Shown in pieces: positions 17,887-26,508 of a stretch of DNA of 64,000 nt. Source of the stretch: Lachnospiraceae bacterium (GTDB lineage: Bacteria; Bacillota; Clostridia; Lachnospirales; Lachnospiraceae); NCBI GenBank assembly GCA_017461045.1, contig JAFTZJ010000057.1, forward strand, positions 1-64,000, given 5' to 3'. Numbering within the stretch: the stretch's first letter is position 1; each line of letters opens with the position of its first letter. The translations under genes were made by a program, and so were the position numbers. A model generated the notes under the pieces. The model was given only the letters and a program-made list of their open reading frames with translations, ran no database searches and was not told the DNA's origin.

Positions 17887-20541
17887 ATGAAACAACGAAT
17901 TATTGATATTTGGAAACAATATTATATTTATATTTTTGCTACAGGATTGCCGGCGTTGTTTATGCTGGGTGTCTGGATAGTGGCGAAGATTGGACCTGGT
18001 GGTCATTCGCTGATTATCATAGATGGATTACACCAGTACATGCCGTTCTTTTCCGACTATTATGAAAAATTAAAGGCAGGCAGTAGTTTGTTCTATTCCT
18101 TCCATGAAGGAATGGGAACAAACTTCCTGTCCTTATGGTCCTATTATTTGGCCAGCCCGATGAATCTTTTGATTCTGCTTTTTCCGCACAGTCAGTTGAA
18201 CACAGCAGTCAGCCTGATTGTAACATTGAAAATTATATTAAGCGGCTGGAGCTTTGCTTATGCGGCATTGCATCGCAGCCGGGTGAAATTTAAGCATCCG
18301 GGAGTGATTCCTTTAGCAGTGGCATATGCTTTATCCAATTATGTAATCGGCTACTACTGGAATGTTATGTGGATGGATTGTATCTTCATATTTCCGTTAA
18401 TCATCTTGGGCTTTGACTATTTGGTGGAAAAGAAGGATGCCAGACTATACATCTTAACATTGTTTTATGCGCTGTTTTGTAATTATTATATAGGATTTAT
18501 GATTTGCGTATTTCTGGTGATTTGGGCGGTAACTTATCGCTACAATAGCCTGAAGGACTTAGGCCGGACCGCATGGTTATTTTCCGTTAGTTCTTTATTG
18601 GCGGGAGGAATGGCAGCAATCGTATTAGTTCCGGCATACAAAGGAATTATGCAAACAGCATCTGCCGATAGCACGATGCCAAAATGGAAACAGTATGGTT
18701 CTTACTGGAATATTTTACAGGGACATTTACTGGGAAGCGAGCCGATTAATAATCAGACAGACGATAGTGGAGTAAACCTCTATTGCGGTATGTTTACACT
18801 GTTCCTGTTCTTTATTTATTTGTTTGGTAAAGAATTCAAGATTGTGGATAAAATAAAGTATTTACTGATTCTTGGATTGTTGTTTATAAGTTTTAATACT
18901 GAAATATTGAATTATATTTGGCATGGATTCCATAACCAGTATGGAATTCCGAACCGTTTTGCATTTCTTTATATATTTGTATTGTTGTGGCTGGGCTACG
19001 AGGTTCTATTGCGGTATCGAAGGACTACGCTGATAGAACAGGCTCTTGCAGCAGTGGCGGTTATTGCAGTTAGTATTTTATGTTTCAAACTGGCAGATGA
19101 ACAACTGGATAAGACCTGTTATATTATTGTGATTGCATTGGCTGTTTTGTACATGCTGATTTCCTTTGCTTACTACCTTCATAAGAAGAAGGGAAAGGTC
19201 TGGCGAACAGTGCTTGCGGGTGTAATGACAGCAGAAATGATTGGCGGAGCCATCTATGGCTGGACCTGTAACGGAATTATTGATGTGAATTATTATTTTT
19301 CAGAAACAGAAGCCTTTGAAGCCATAGTAGAGAAAGCATATGCAGAAGATGATGGTTTTTATCGTATGGAAATCGGCAATACGAAAATGCTGGATGAACC
19401 TACTTGGCATAATCTGCGGTGTGTTACCTTATTTGGTTCCACAGCAAGAGGTGACATGGTAACAACTATGGGGCGTTTAGGATTTTATACAGGTGCAAAT
19501 GAGTATTTGTATTGTGGAGCTACGCCGCTAACCAATGCGATTACCGGTATGAAATATGTTATGTATCGGGAAGGGGATTTTAACAACAATACCCTTGTTT
19601 ATAAATATACTGAGGAGGGTGTGGATGTATATGAGAATCCATACTTCCTGCCGATTGGCTTTTGTGTGAATGAAGAACTTGCAAAAATGGAACCGGTCTC
19701 TACGTATTTTAACGTGCAAAATGAATTTGCAAGAAACGCAACCGGCGTTGAGAATCCGTTATTTACGGAGGTAGAGTTGGATTATACGGTAGTTGGTTTG
19801 GAATGCACAGCAACTGTTTCTGAAAATCGGATTACCTATGCGAAGACAGGAACCGAAAAACATTATGTACAGACCAGCTTTACGGTAGAAGAAAATATGG
19901 ACCTGTATATGGATATTTCCGGAGGAAATGTCCGGCAGGTAAAATTATACATTGATGGTCAGAAGGTTGCTGACGACCGTTATCAGAATCAGGCATTTCA
20001 TATTGGAGCGTTGACACAAGGGCAGACAATTATGATGGAGTTCGAGTTTAATAATAACGGCAAAGACAACGGAATCATTACCTTGCATACAGCTCAATTC
20101 CATAATGATACATGGGATGCGGTGTATACAGAATTGCAGAAAAACCCTCTGGAAGTGACCGAGCACCGGGATGGCTATGTGGCCGGAACAGTAAAGGCAG
20201 AAGAAGGACAGATTCTCTATTTGTCGATTCCATATGATGAGGGATGGAAGGTTCTGGTGGATGGAGAAGAAGTAGAACCGGTAACGGTGTTGAATGCGTT
20301 TTTGGCAGTTGAATTAACAGAGGGAAGTCATGACATTGAGTTAAAGTATACATCTGTAGGATTCTGGCAGGGACTGTTGATTAGTATGGTATGCATACTG
20401 TTATTTGTAATATTATGGATGATGACAGTACGCTATCGTCGCAATCATCCGGAGCAGGCAGAAGATAATGCGGTAGTTGACAGTGTTTCTGAGACACATG
20501 AAGAAATAGAAGGGAGCGGTGAAATTGAAGAAGAAAATTAG
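17887..20541 (+). CDS. YfhO-family polytopic membrane protein
   Basis: An 884-residue membrane protein of the YfhO family (PF09586). An early extracellular loop has DGLHQYMPFFSDYYEKL. About a dozen hydrophobic helices run to residue ~470. A large outside domain (~470-830) includes beta-rich repeats (GYVAGTVKAEEGQILYLS, DEGWKVLVDGEEV), then a final helix and an acidic tail. YfhO proteins are GT-C-like and have been linked to glycosylation of lipoteichoic acid in Bacillus. Neither the ATG at 17887 nor the TTG at 17881 has a strong ribosome site. The gene overlaps galU, which would supply UDP-glucose, consistent with a cell-surface glycosylation role. Confidence 0.85.
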   Translation: MKQRIIDIWKQYYIYIFATGLPALFMLGVWIVAKIGPGGHSLIIIDGLHQYMPFFSDYYEKLKAGSSLFYSFHEGMGTNFLSLWSYYLASPMNLLILLFPHSQLNTAVSLIVTLKIILSGWSFAYAALHRSRVKFKHPGVIPLAVAYALSNYVIGYYWNVMWMDCIFIFPLIILGFDYLVEKKDARLYILTLFYALFCNYYIGFMICVFLVIWAVTYRYNSLKDLGRTAWLFSVSSLLAGGMAAIVLVPAYKGIMQTASADSTMPKWKQYGSYWNILQGHLLGSEPINNQTDDSGVNLYCGMFTLFLFFIYLFGKEFKIVDKIKYLLILGLLFISFNTEILNYIWHGFHNQYGIPNRFAFLYIFVLLWLGYEVLLRYRRTTLIEQALAAVAVIAVSILCFKLADEQLDKTCYIIVIALAVLYMLISFAYYLHKKKGKVWRTVLAGVMTAEMIGGAIYGWTCNGIIDVNYYFSETEAFEAIVEKAYAEDDGFYRMEIGNTKMLDEPTWHNLRCVTLFGSTARGDMVTTMGRLGFYTGANEYLYCGATPLTNAITGMKYVMYREGDFNNNTLVYKYTEEGVDVYENPYFLPIGFCVNEELAKMEPVSTYFNVQNEFARNATGVENPLFTEVELDYTVVGLECTATVSENRITYAKTGTEKHYVQTSFTVEENMDLYMDISGGNVRQVKLYIDGQKVADDRYQNQAFHIGALTQGQTIMMEFEFNNNGKDNGIITLHTAQFHNDTWDAVYTELQKNPLEVTEHRDGYVAGTVKAEEGQILYLSIPYDEGWKVLVDGEEVEPVTVLNAFLAVELTEGSHDIELKYTSVGFWQGLLISMVCILLFVILWMMTVRYRRNHPEQAEDNAVVDSVSETHEEIEGSGEIEEEN

Positions 20542-21412
20542 AAAAGCGGTAATTCCGGCAGCGGGACTTGGTACCAGATTCCTGCCGGCCACAAAAGCAA
20601 TTCCCAAGGAAATGCTTCCAATCGTAGATGTACCAACTATTCAATACATTATAGAGGAAGCCGTACAAAGTGGTATTGAGGAAATTCTGGTAATTACTAA
20701 TTCCAATAAGCATTGTATGGAAAATCATTTTGACCGTTCCTATGAATTAGAGGAACGTCTGAAGGAATCTGATAAAATGGATGAATATCAGATGATTTGC
20801 GATGTGGCAAATATGGCAAACATGTACTATGTACGGCAAAAGGAACCGAAGGGATTAGGACACGCAATTCTTTGTGCTAAGAGCTTTATTGGAGATGAGC
20901 CTTTTGCAGTGTTGTTAGGTGATGATTTGGTTGTTAATAAAGGTGGTGAGCCGGCAATTAAACAGTTGATTAATGCATATAATCAGGTGGGGGCAACCAT
21001 TATTGGTGTGCAGGAGGTTCCCCATGATCAGGTATATCGTTATGGTGTGATAGAACCTACCAGAAAGGTAACCGGACGCCGAATCAAGTTGTCGGATTTG
21101 GTAGAGAAACCACCGGTAGAACAGGCACCAAGTGACAAAGCAATTGTCGGACGCTATGTGTTGACTCCGGAAATCTTTGAGGTATTAGAAAGCCAGGACG
21201 CCGGAAAGAACGGAGAAATTCAATTAACAGACGCACTTCGAAATATCATGATAAGCCAATCCATTTATGCTTATGAATTCGAAGGCACCTGGTACGATGT
21301 AGGAGATAAAATGGGCTTCTTAAAAGCCACCATCAACCAGGCATTAGAACGGGAAGAGTTAAAAGAGCCTCTTATGAATTATATGAGGGAATTAACAAGA
21401 GAGTCTTCCTAA
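20525..21412 (+). CDS. galU: UTP-glucose-1-phosphate uridylyltransferase
   Basis: GalU makes UDP-glucose from glucose-1-phosphate and UTP, the donor for surface glycans. The 295-residue protein shows VIPAAGLGTRFLPATKAIPK at the start, LGDDLV as the metal-binding site, VEKPP and GTWYDVGDK near the end. A TTG at 20525 lies 8 bases after GGGAG and gives the typical MKKKIRKAVIPAAG start. A GTG at 20519 in the same frame is only 2 bases from that site. It overlaps the YfhO-like gene by 17 bases, so the two are coupled. Confidence 0.95.
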   Translation: MKKKIRKAVIPAAGLGTRFLPATKAIPKEMLPIVDVPTIQYIIEEAVQSGIEEILVITNSNKHCMENHFDRSYELEERLKESDKMDEYQMICDVANMANMYYVRQKEPKGLGHAILCAKSFIGDEPFAVLLGDDLVVNKGGEPAIKQLINAYNQVGATIIGVQEVPHDQVYRYGVIEPTRKVTGRRIKLSDLVEKPPVEQAPSDKAIVGRYVLTPEIFEVLESQDAGKNGEIQLTDALRNIMISQSIYAYEFEGTWYDVGDKMGFLKATINQALEREELKEPLMNYMRELTRESS

Positions 21413-21451
21413 ATGAATTTAAAATCTAATATGTTTGGACTTGTTCGAACG

Positions 21452-21480
21452 TTGACAAAGTAATGGTTTTGTGCGAATAT
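21452..21480 (+). promoter_or_regulatory. sigma-A-type promoter for the hybrid kinase gene
   Basis: TTGACA (21452-21457) and GAATAT (21475-21480) are 17 bases apart, with a TGC just before the -10 as in extended -10 promoters. It lies 74 bases before the histidine kinase ATG, so the kinase can be transcribed apart from galU. Confidence 0.65.
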
Positions 21481-21553
21481 TATTTTAATTGAACTTTAAA
21501 ATATCAGAACGTGAAGAAAGAATTATTTCTGACAAAGAAAAAGGGGTGGAACA

Positions 21554-23359
21554 ATGAATTTTTTAGGGTTAGGCACATCGAAGAAACGTATCTTCATTTA
21601 CTCAGCGATTGAGTTACTTGTAATATTGGTATTTGATATCATATTAATTGCAAATATCTCAGGTCTGCAGAATGCGGGTGGCTTAAAGGCTATGGTGATT
21701 GTATTTACAATTATTTCTGTACTGGTAGTTGCCGGTGTTACATTCATGATGATTCGTGAAGGAGAAGAGGTTAACAAGGAATCAACGGTTAAGAGTGATA
21801 AGTATAAGAAATTATTCTTGAATCTGCCGATTGGTTTTGCACAGGCAGAGATTGTTGTTCCGGCGGGAACCAATGTACCGGAATACAAGATTGTAGATGC
21901 CAATGAGCGTTTCTGTGAATATTTGAATTTGGAAGAAGGTTCATACCAGGATAAACTATTGTGTAATTGTAAGCAGGATGTACTGCAGAGTGTAAATGCA
22001 TGGTTCCGGGCATATGATAATTCCGGCACCAAAGAAGGCGATTTGATGGCGGTTGAGATTACCATGGAGAACTTGGATAAGGTATTCAACACCGTAATGT
22101 ATAAGTCAGAAGCAAACTACATTAACATGGTAGTTATTGATATTACAGAGCAGAAAGAGACAGAAATGAACCTGACCAAGGCAAAGGAACAGGCAAACAT
22201 TGCTTACAAGACACAGGCAGAGTTCCTTGCAAATATGTCTCATGAAATTCGAACCCCTATTAATGGTATCTTAGGTATGTTGCAGTTAACCTTGGCAGAG
22301 GATGATTTACAGGCAGATTACAGAGATAATCTGGTAACTGCTAAGAACTGTGCAGATACTTTGCTTCGTCTGATTAATGATATTCTGGATATCAGTAAGC
22401 TGGAAGCCGGTAAATATAATCTTCGTTATGAAGTATTTGATGTGAAGTCGGCAATTGAAGAAACCGTTGCAGCACAGGTGCCTTTGGCAAATAACAAGGA
22501 TTTAACCTTAGATTGCAGCTTTAGTGGTAACATTCCGGAAATGGTTAAGGGCGACGGTGAGCGTATTAAACAGGTATTGAATTGTCTGTTATCCAATGCG
22601 ATTAAGTTCACCTCAGAGGGTGGCGTTCGTGTTAAGGTAGCCACTATGGACGGTGATGAGCCGGACAAGACAACCCTTCGTATTGCAGTTGTAGATTCCG
22701 GTATTGGTATCTCCGATGCAAACAAGAGCAAATTATTCATTCGCTTTAGTCAGGTTGATAGTTCAGATACAAGAAAGTATGGCGGAACCGGTCTTGGATT
22801 GGTTATTACCAAACAGATTGTAGAATTAATGGGCGGTAATATTTCCGTTCAGAGTAAGGAAGACATCGGTAGTACATTTATCGTAGAGATTCCTTTGAAG
22901 ATTGTAAAGGCTTCTGAGCAGAAGAAGGAAGAGAAGAAGGATTCTGCAGTAATTTCCATTAAGGGTCATAAGCGTGCAAGAATTCTGGTTGCAGAGGATG
23001 AACCTGTAAATCAGCAGGTAATCGGTAAGTTGCTTGGTATGGCAGGCTTCTCTTATGACATTGCAGAAAATGGTGAAAAGGCAGTTGAATTGTTCAAGCA
23101 GAAGACCTATGATGCAGCACTCTTTGATGTGCAGATGCCAATTATGGACGGCTTGGCAGCAACCCAGCAGATTCGTGCAATTGAAGAAGAGAAGAACTTA
23201 AAGCGTCTTCCGATTATTGCGGTAACAGCAAGAGCTATGTTCGGTGATAAAGAACGAATTTTGGAAGCAAAATTAGATGATTACATAGCAAAACCATACA
23301 ACTTAAATGATGTAGTGGATACTTTGAACCGCTATGTAGATATGAGTGAAGAATCATAA
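21554..23359 (+). CDS. hybrid sensor histidine kinase/response regulator
   Basis: A 601-residue hybrid kinase. Two membrane helices lie in the first ~62 residues with almost no outside loop, so the sensed signal is probably in the membrane or cytosol. A PAS-like region follows (~80-205, YKIVDANERFCEYLN). The HisKA domain has the phospho-His in SHEIRTPING; the ATPase domain shows NAIKFTSEG, DSGIGIS and GTGLGLVI. A C-terminal receiver has ILVAEDEPVN and the acceptor Asp in FDVQMPIMDG. There is no separate DNA-binding output gene next to it, so a phosphorelay through another protein is likely. Confidence 0.93.
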   Translation: MNFLGLGTSKKRIFIYSAIELLVILVFDIILIANISGLQNAGGLKAMVIVFTIISVLVVAGVTFMMIREGEEVNKESTVKSDKYKKLFLNLPIGFAQAEIVVPAGTNVPEYKIVDANERFCEYLNLEEGSYQDKLLCNCKQDVLQSVNAWFRAYDNSGTKEGDLMAVEITMENLDKVFNTVMYKSEANYINMVVIDITEQKETEMNLTKAKEQANIAYKTQAEFLANMSHEIRTPINGILGMLQLTLAEDDLQADYRDNLVTAKNCADTLLRLINDILDISKLEAGKYNLRYEVFDVKSAIEETVAAQVPLANNKDLTLDCSFSGNIPEMVKGDGERIKQVLNCLLSNAIKFTSEGGVRVKVATMDGDEPDKTTLRIAVVDSGIGISDANKSKLFIRFSQVDSSDTRKYGGTGLGLVITKQIVELMGGNISVQSKEDIGSTFIVEIPLKIVKASEQKKEEKKDSAVISIKGHKRARILVAEDEPVNQQVIGKLLGMAGFSYDIAENGEKAVELFKQKTYDAALFDVQMPIMDGLAATQQIRAIEEEKNLKRLPIIAVTARAMFGDKERILEAKLDDYIAKPYNLNDVVDTLNRYVDMSEES

Positions 23360-23379
23360 GATATATACGTTATAATAAA

Positions 23380-23437
23380 AAGAGAGTTTTCCTTGCAAAT
23401 CCGCTTGGTGGATTGTGATTGGAAAACTCTCTTTTTT
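23380..23437. terminator. bidirectional rho-independent terminator
   Basis: The perfect 12-bp stem AGAGAGTTTTCC / GGAAAACTCTCT (23381-23392 and 23421-23432) has TTTTTT on the right and AAAAA on the left. It can end both the hybrid kinase transcript and the convergent sigma/anti-sigma transcript. Confidence 0.85.
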
Positions 23438-23464
23438 ATATTTGGTAATTATGGGTACTTATAA

Positions 23465-23842
23465 TTATTCTTCGGAATCAGTTACGGTTGTTTCCATTAT
23501 CTCATCTGTAACTTCTACATGCACATCATCGTTCTCGTTTACTTCGAGTTCAAACTCACCGTAGGTTACGTCACCATCCTGCTTCCAATCAATATCTGCT
23601 TCCTGCTCAATACCATTAATAAAGTATTTCACTTTGGTTGTAAGTGTTTCTCCTGTGGCTGCATAGCAGATTCCGTTTGAGGTAGCCAACATAAGTGCCA
23701 GACCGGCTGCTGCCGTCGCAGCGAATTTTACAATGTTTCTTGTTTTTGATTCTTTCTTATTCATATTTTTGACCTTTCTGAACAACGCATCAGACGCATG
23801 AATTTCATCATATACATTTTTAATTTGTTCTTTGTTATTCAT
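23465..23842 (-). CDS. single-span membrane protein, probable anti-sigma factor
   Basis: A 125-residue protein with a cytosolic N-terminus of about 38 residues containing LFRKVKNMNKK, one membrane helix (~38-60, VKFAATAAAGLALMLATSNG) and a short acidic outside domain. It overlaps the sigma factor gene by 8 bases, the usual layout of an ECF sigma factor with its membrane anti-sigma factor. I see no named anti-sigma domain, and the N-terminal part is short, so the role is inferred from position and topology. AAGGAGGCATGGGAAA precedes its ATG. Confidence 0.7.
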   Translation of the reverse strand: MNNKEQIKNVYDEIHASDALFRKVKNMNKKESKTRNIVKFAATAAAGLALMLATSNGICYAATGETLTTKVKYFINGIEQEADIDWKQDGDVTYGEFELEVNENDDVHVEVTDEIMETTVTDSEE

Positions 23843-24317
23843 TTTCCCATGCCTCCTTTAGCAATGTTCCCAATAATTTTCTTCCACGTGTCAACCGGGT
23901 TCTTACAGTGGCTTCGTTAATATGTAGTATCTTAGCAATTTCTTTGGAAGAGTAATCTTCATAATAAAATAAGTAGATTACAATTCTACACTTAGCCGGT
24001 AACTCTTTGATAGCGTAATACAAATCACTGTGTTCTTCCATGGTAAATTCCGGTTCCTGCACTGTCTCATCAATGGAACCTACATTTTTTCTCCAAAAGG
24101 AGGAAAACAGACTATTGCATTCATTTATACATACGCGAATGAGCCATCGTTTCTCATGTTCCTTATCTTTGAATTTAGGACATTTTGTGAGAAGTTTCAA
24201 AAATGTTTGCTGGACTACATCGTCCGCATCTGCCGGTGTCTTGGTATAGCTTATGGCTATCCTATAAATGGTATCTATATATTCTTTTACAAGCTGCTCA
24301 TATTCTTTGCTATCCAA
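23835..24317 (-). CDS. ECF-type RNA polymerase sigma factor
   Basis: A 160-residue sigma-70 family factor of the extracytoplasmic-function type. Region 2 shows DTIYRIAISYTKTPADADDV and FLKLLTK, and region 4 is a helix-turn-helix: YYEDYSSKEIAKILHINE, VRTRLTRGRKLL. The TTG at 24317 is chosen because GGAGGTG lies just upstream and it gives a normal length. A frame extending to 24407 adds 30 residues with no family match. It is co-transcribed with the overlapping membrane protein that probably holds it inactive. Target promoters cannot be read from this window. Confidence 0.9.
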   Translation of the reverse strand: MDSKEYEQLVKEYIDTIYRIAISYTKTPADADDVVQQTFLKLLTKCPKFKDKEHEKRWLIRVCINECNSLFSSFWRKNVGSIDETVQEPEFTMEEHSDLYYAIKELPAKCRIVIYLFYYEDYSSKEIAKILHINEATVRTRLTRGRKLLGTLLKEAWENE

Positions 24318-24434
24318 AACTTCACCTCCGGTTTTCTCGTAATTGTTTTGTTCAAAAGGCCTTTCATAATATAAACGATTGAGCAAGGGAAAATGTGCGA
24401 TTTGCATTTGAATTTTATCATATTAGAAATTAGG

Positions 24435-24476
24435 TTGCACCCAAATTCGAATGAGTATTTGCGAATTTGGGTGCAA
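24435..24476. repeat. perfect 15-bp inverted repeat, probable terminator of the DUF2508 gene
   Basis: Arms TTGCACCCAAATTCG and CGAATTTGGGTGCAA (24435-24449 and 24462-24476) enclose a 12-base loop. The element begins 4 bases after the stop of the minus-strand DUF2508 gene. It lacks a strong T run on either side, so it may end transcription weakly or be a protein-binding site. Confidence 0.65.
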
Positions 24477-24479
24477 AGA

Positions 24480-24746
24480 CTATTTAACAGCTTCTGCTTG
24501 GGGTAACAGCAGGGTAGCAGGCAAATCGTTGGTAATATTACTTGCCTTAGCCTGGCGCAGTAGGAATTTGTAACGAACCTGTACGGCATTTAATTCGTAA
24601 ATATAGCAGTCAATTAAATCCGGATCTGTAATGTTCTCAAGATTGGACAATGTAGCTGCATGGGCACGCTTAATTGTTTCAATTTCTTGTAGGAGGGCTT
24701 GCCGCTCTTGCTCTTGTTGGAGTTTCAGGAGTTTCTTTTTTGTCAT
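24480..24746 (-). CDS. DUF2508 (YaaL-like) protein
   Basis: An 88-residue, helical, highly charged protein. The block ITDPDLIDCYIYELNAVQVR followed by YKFLLRQAK matches the core of the DUF2508/YaaL family, small proteins of unknown role found near recombination genes in Bacillus and spread in Clostridia. GGTGGTGG lies before the ATG on the minus strand. The N-terminal KKKLLKLQQEQERQ stretch is likely coiled coil. It faces away from the tad locus. Confidence 0.75.
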   Translation of the reverse strand: MTKKKLLKLQQEQERQALLQEIETIKRAHAATLSNLENITDPDLIDCYIYELNAVQVRYKFLLRQAKASNITNDLPATLLLPQAEAVK

Positions 24747-24903
24747 TTTATTCCACCACCTTTGTTACAGTATAGACGGGCTAATTCTATTTTATTCGCA
24801 TGAAATAGCAAGTGTTCAGAAGATTGCTCAAACGGATAAATGAAAAAAGAGATGAGGGAATCAGACAATGTTGTAAAGAAAAAAATAAATTTGAAAATAA
24901 CTA

Positions 24904-24932
24904 TTTACAAATGTAAAATAATATTGTATAGT
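24904..24932 (+). promoter_or_regulatory. sigma-A-type promoter of the tad locus
   Basis: TTTACA (24904-24909) and TATAGT (24927-24932) are separated by exactly 17 bases, 35 bases before the inferred start of the prepilin peptidase gene. It is the only good promoter before the run of tightly packed pilus genes and probably drives them all. Confidence 0.7.
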
Positions 24933-24967
24933 AAAAGAGCAATAGGAAAACAGGAAAGGAGGAAACA

Positions 24968-25495
24968 ATTCAATATTTAGTTATTGCGTTAATTTTAGTT
25001 GTTATAATTATAGCAATGATTTATGATATCCGAAGCTATCGGATTCCCAATCCTTTGGTACTGATAGGTATCTGTATCGGGAGTGTGTATTCGTTTTATA
25101 GTGGCAGTTGGAATGGTTTGTTCCAATCCATGTTAGGAATCGTGTTTCCAATTACGTTGTTGATTATTTTACATCGATTGCGAATGCTGGGTGCGGGAGA
25201 TATTAAGTTATTTGCTGTAATCGGAGGAAGTATCGGATTTTCCGTTTGGAAGGTCATGCTATACTCCTTTATTGCCGGAGGCGTTCTCGCGGCAATTCAT
25301 ATGTGTTTTCACCAAAGTCTGGTGAGTCGAATGAAATGGTTCTGGAATTATATTCAATCTTGTTTACAGACAAGACAGATAATCCCATATGTTAGTGGTT
25401 TTGATCAAGGAAATACAAGTAATACAATTCATTTTTCTATTGCCATATTAATAGGATATTGTTGCTGGTTGTTGGAACGGTGGGTGATAACATGA
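24968..25495 (+). CDS. A24-family prepilin peptidase (CpaA/TadV-like), probable ATT start
   Basis: This membrane aspartic protease removes the leader from Flp prepilin. The two catalytic aspartates are in YDIRSYRIPN and GAGDIKLFAVIGG. The first ATG (25016) would cut off the membrane helix that normally precedes the first aspartate. Reading back in frame gives a full hydrophobic helix, IQYLVIALILVVIIIA, starting at ATT 24968. That codon lies 5 bases after AAAGGAGG. No ATG, GTG or TTG occurs in between. I therefore propose an ATT start and a 175-residue protein with about six membrane helices. The gene ends in an ATGA overlap with the next. Confidence 0.82.
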   Translation: MQYLVIALILVVIIIAMIYDIRSYRIPNPLVLIGICIGSVYSFYSGSWNGLFQSMLGIVFPITLLIILHRLRMLGAGDIKLFAVIGGSIGFSVWKVMLYSFIAGGVLAAIHMCFHQSLVSRMKWFWNYIQSCLQTRQIIPYVSGFDQGNTSNTIHFSIAILIGYCCWLLERWVIT

Positions 25496-26508
25496 AGCAT
25501 TACAAGGTTCTTCTTTGCGATGAAGAGGAGAAATTTGTCCTTGCGCTCATGAATTATGTAAACCGGAAGGAGCAGGTGCCGGTATTAGTGATGGCATTTA
25601 CAAAGCATGAGGAAGCGCGGGAATTTTTAAGGGAACATAAGCCGGATTTGATTATTACAGGCTGGGAGCGAAGTAGACTTACAGTGGATGTAAATATCCC
25701 ATTTTTACGAATTGTAGAAGAAATGGTCTGGGAGCAGGATTCAGTTCCTCAAAGTGAAAGGATTTTTAAGTATTCTTCTGCACCGGAATATGTACGCAAA
25801 ATGATGCAACTGTTACATAAAGAACGACATTTGTGGTGTGAGAATCAGACCGGAATTTGTATAGGGGTCTATTCGCCGATAGGGAGATGTGGGACAACAT
25901 TTCTAGCTCATGAATTATGCAAAACGCAAGTGAGTAATAGTGATTTAAGCGGTAAGCAATGTATCTATCTGGGCTGGGAGAACTATGCCGAAGAAGCGGA
26001 TTCCAATTGCCGGATGGAGGAACTTTTATATTATATCAAGCAGCGAACAGATAATATTTCTATGAAGATGAATGCCCTTGCTATTCAAACGCAGGGATAT
26101 GATCAAATCCCCAACATGAAAAACTATCAGGAATTAAGAGAATTGAATATGGAAGACCTGCAATGGCTGTTTGAGTGTGTTCAGAACGAAGCATATTATG
26201 ATGCATTGATTGCAGATATAGGTTCCGGTAGTTTGGCGGATTTGCGACTGTTGGATAAGTTCCATGTAATTTATATGCCGTATCATTCCCGGGGGAGTTC
26301 CTTGCGAAAAGTGCAACAGTTTATAGAAAGTATGAAGCAGCTGGAGGTATGGGATTCCTTTGCCGGAAAAACATATCCAATATTAATGGATGAGGAGTTG
26401 TGCACAACGGATGTGCAAAGAATGGAAGAAGAAAGAAGGAAAGGTACATTAGATACGTTAGAAACAGGTGGTGACAGAATTGGAAGAAGAGATTTGCAAG
26501 ACCATTGA
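25492..26508 (+). CDS. TadZ/CpaE-like pilus assembly protein
   Basis: A 338-residue protein. The N-terminus is receiver-like (KVLLCDEEEKFVLALMNYV, KPDLIITGWERS), as in TadZ/CpaE, without the usual aspartate. The rest resembles the ParA/MinD-type ATPase fold, but its P-loop reads SPIGRCGTTFLA and lacks the usual Lys pair, so ATP hydrolysis is doubtful. TadZ proteins place the Tad machine at a site in the cell. The ATG at 25492 overlaps the peptidase stop, and its 3' end overlaps the tadA-like gene by 41 bases. Confidence 0.75.
   Translation: MKHYKVLLCDEEEKFVLALMNYVNRKEQVPVLVMAFTKHEEAREFLREHKPDLIITGWERSRLTVDVNIPFLRIVEEMVWEQDSVPQSERIFKYSSAPEYVRKMMQLLHKERHLWCENQTGICIGVYSPIGRCGTTFLAHELCKTQVSNSDLSGKQCIYLGWENYAEEADSNCRMEELLYYIKQRTDNISMKMNALAIQTQGYDQIPNMKNYQELRELNMEDLQWLFECVQNEAYYDALIADIGSGSLADLRLLDKFHVIYMPYHSRGSSLRKVQQFIESMKQLEVWDSFAGKTYPILMDEELCTTDVQRMEEERRKGTLDTLETGGDRIGRRDLQDH

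Noticed and set aside
21598..22092. 164-residue minus-strand frame inside the hybrid kinase gene
   Set aside because: It is a shadow of the well-supported kinase gene on the plus strand and has no family match.
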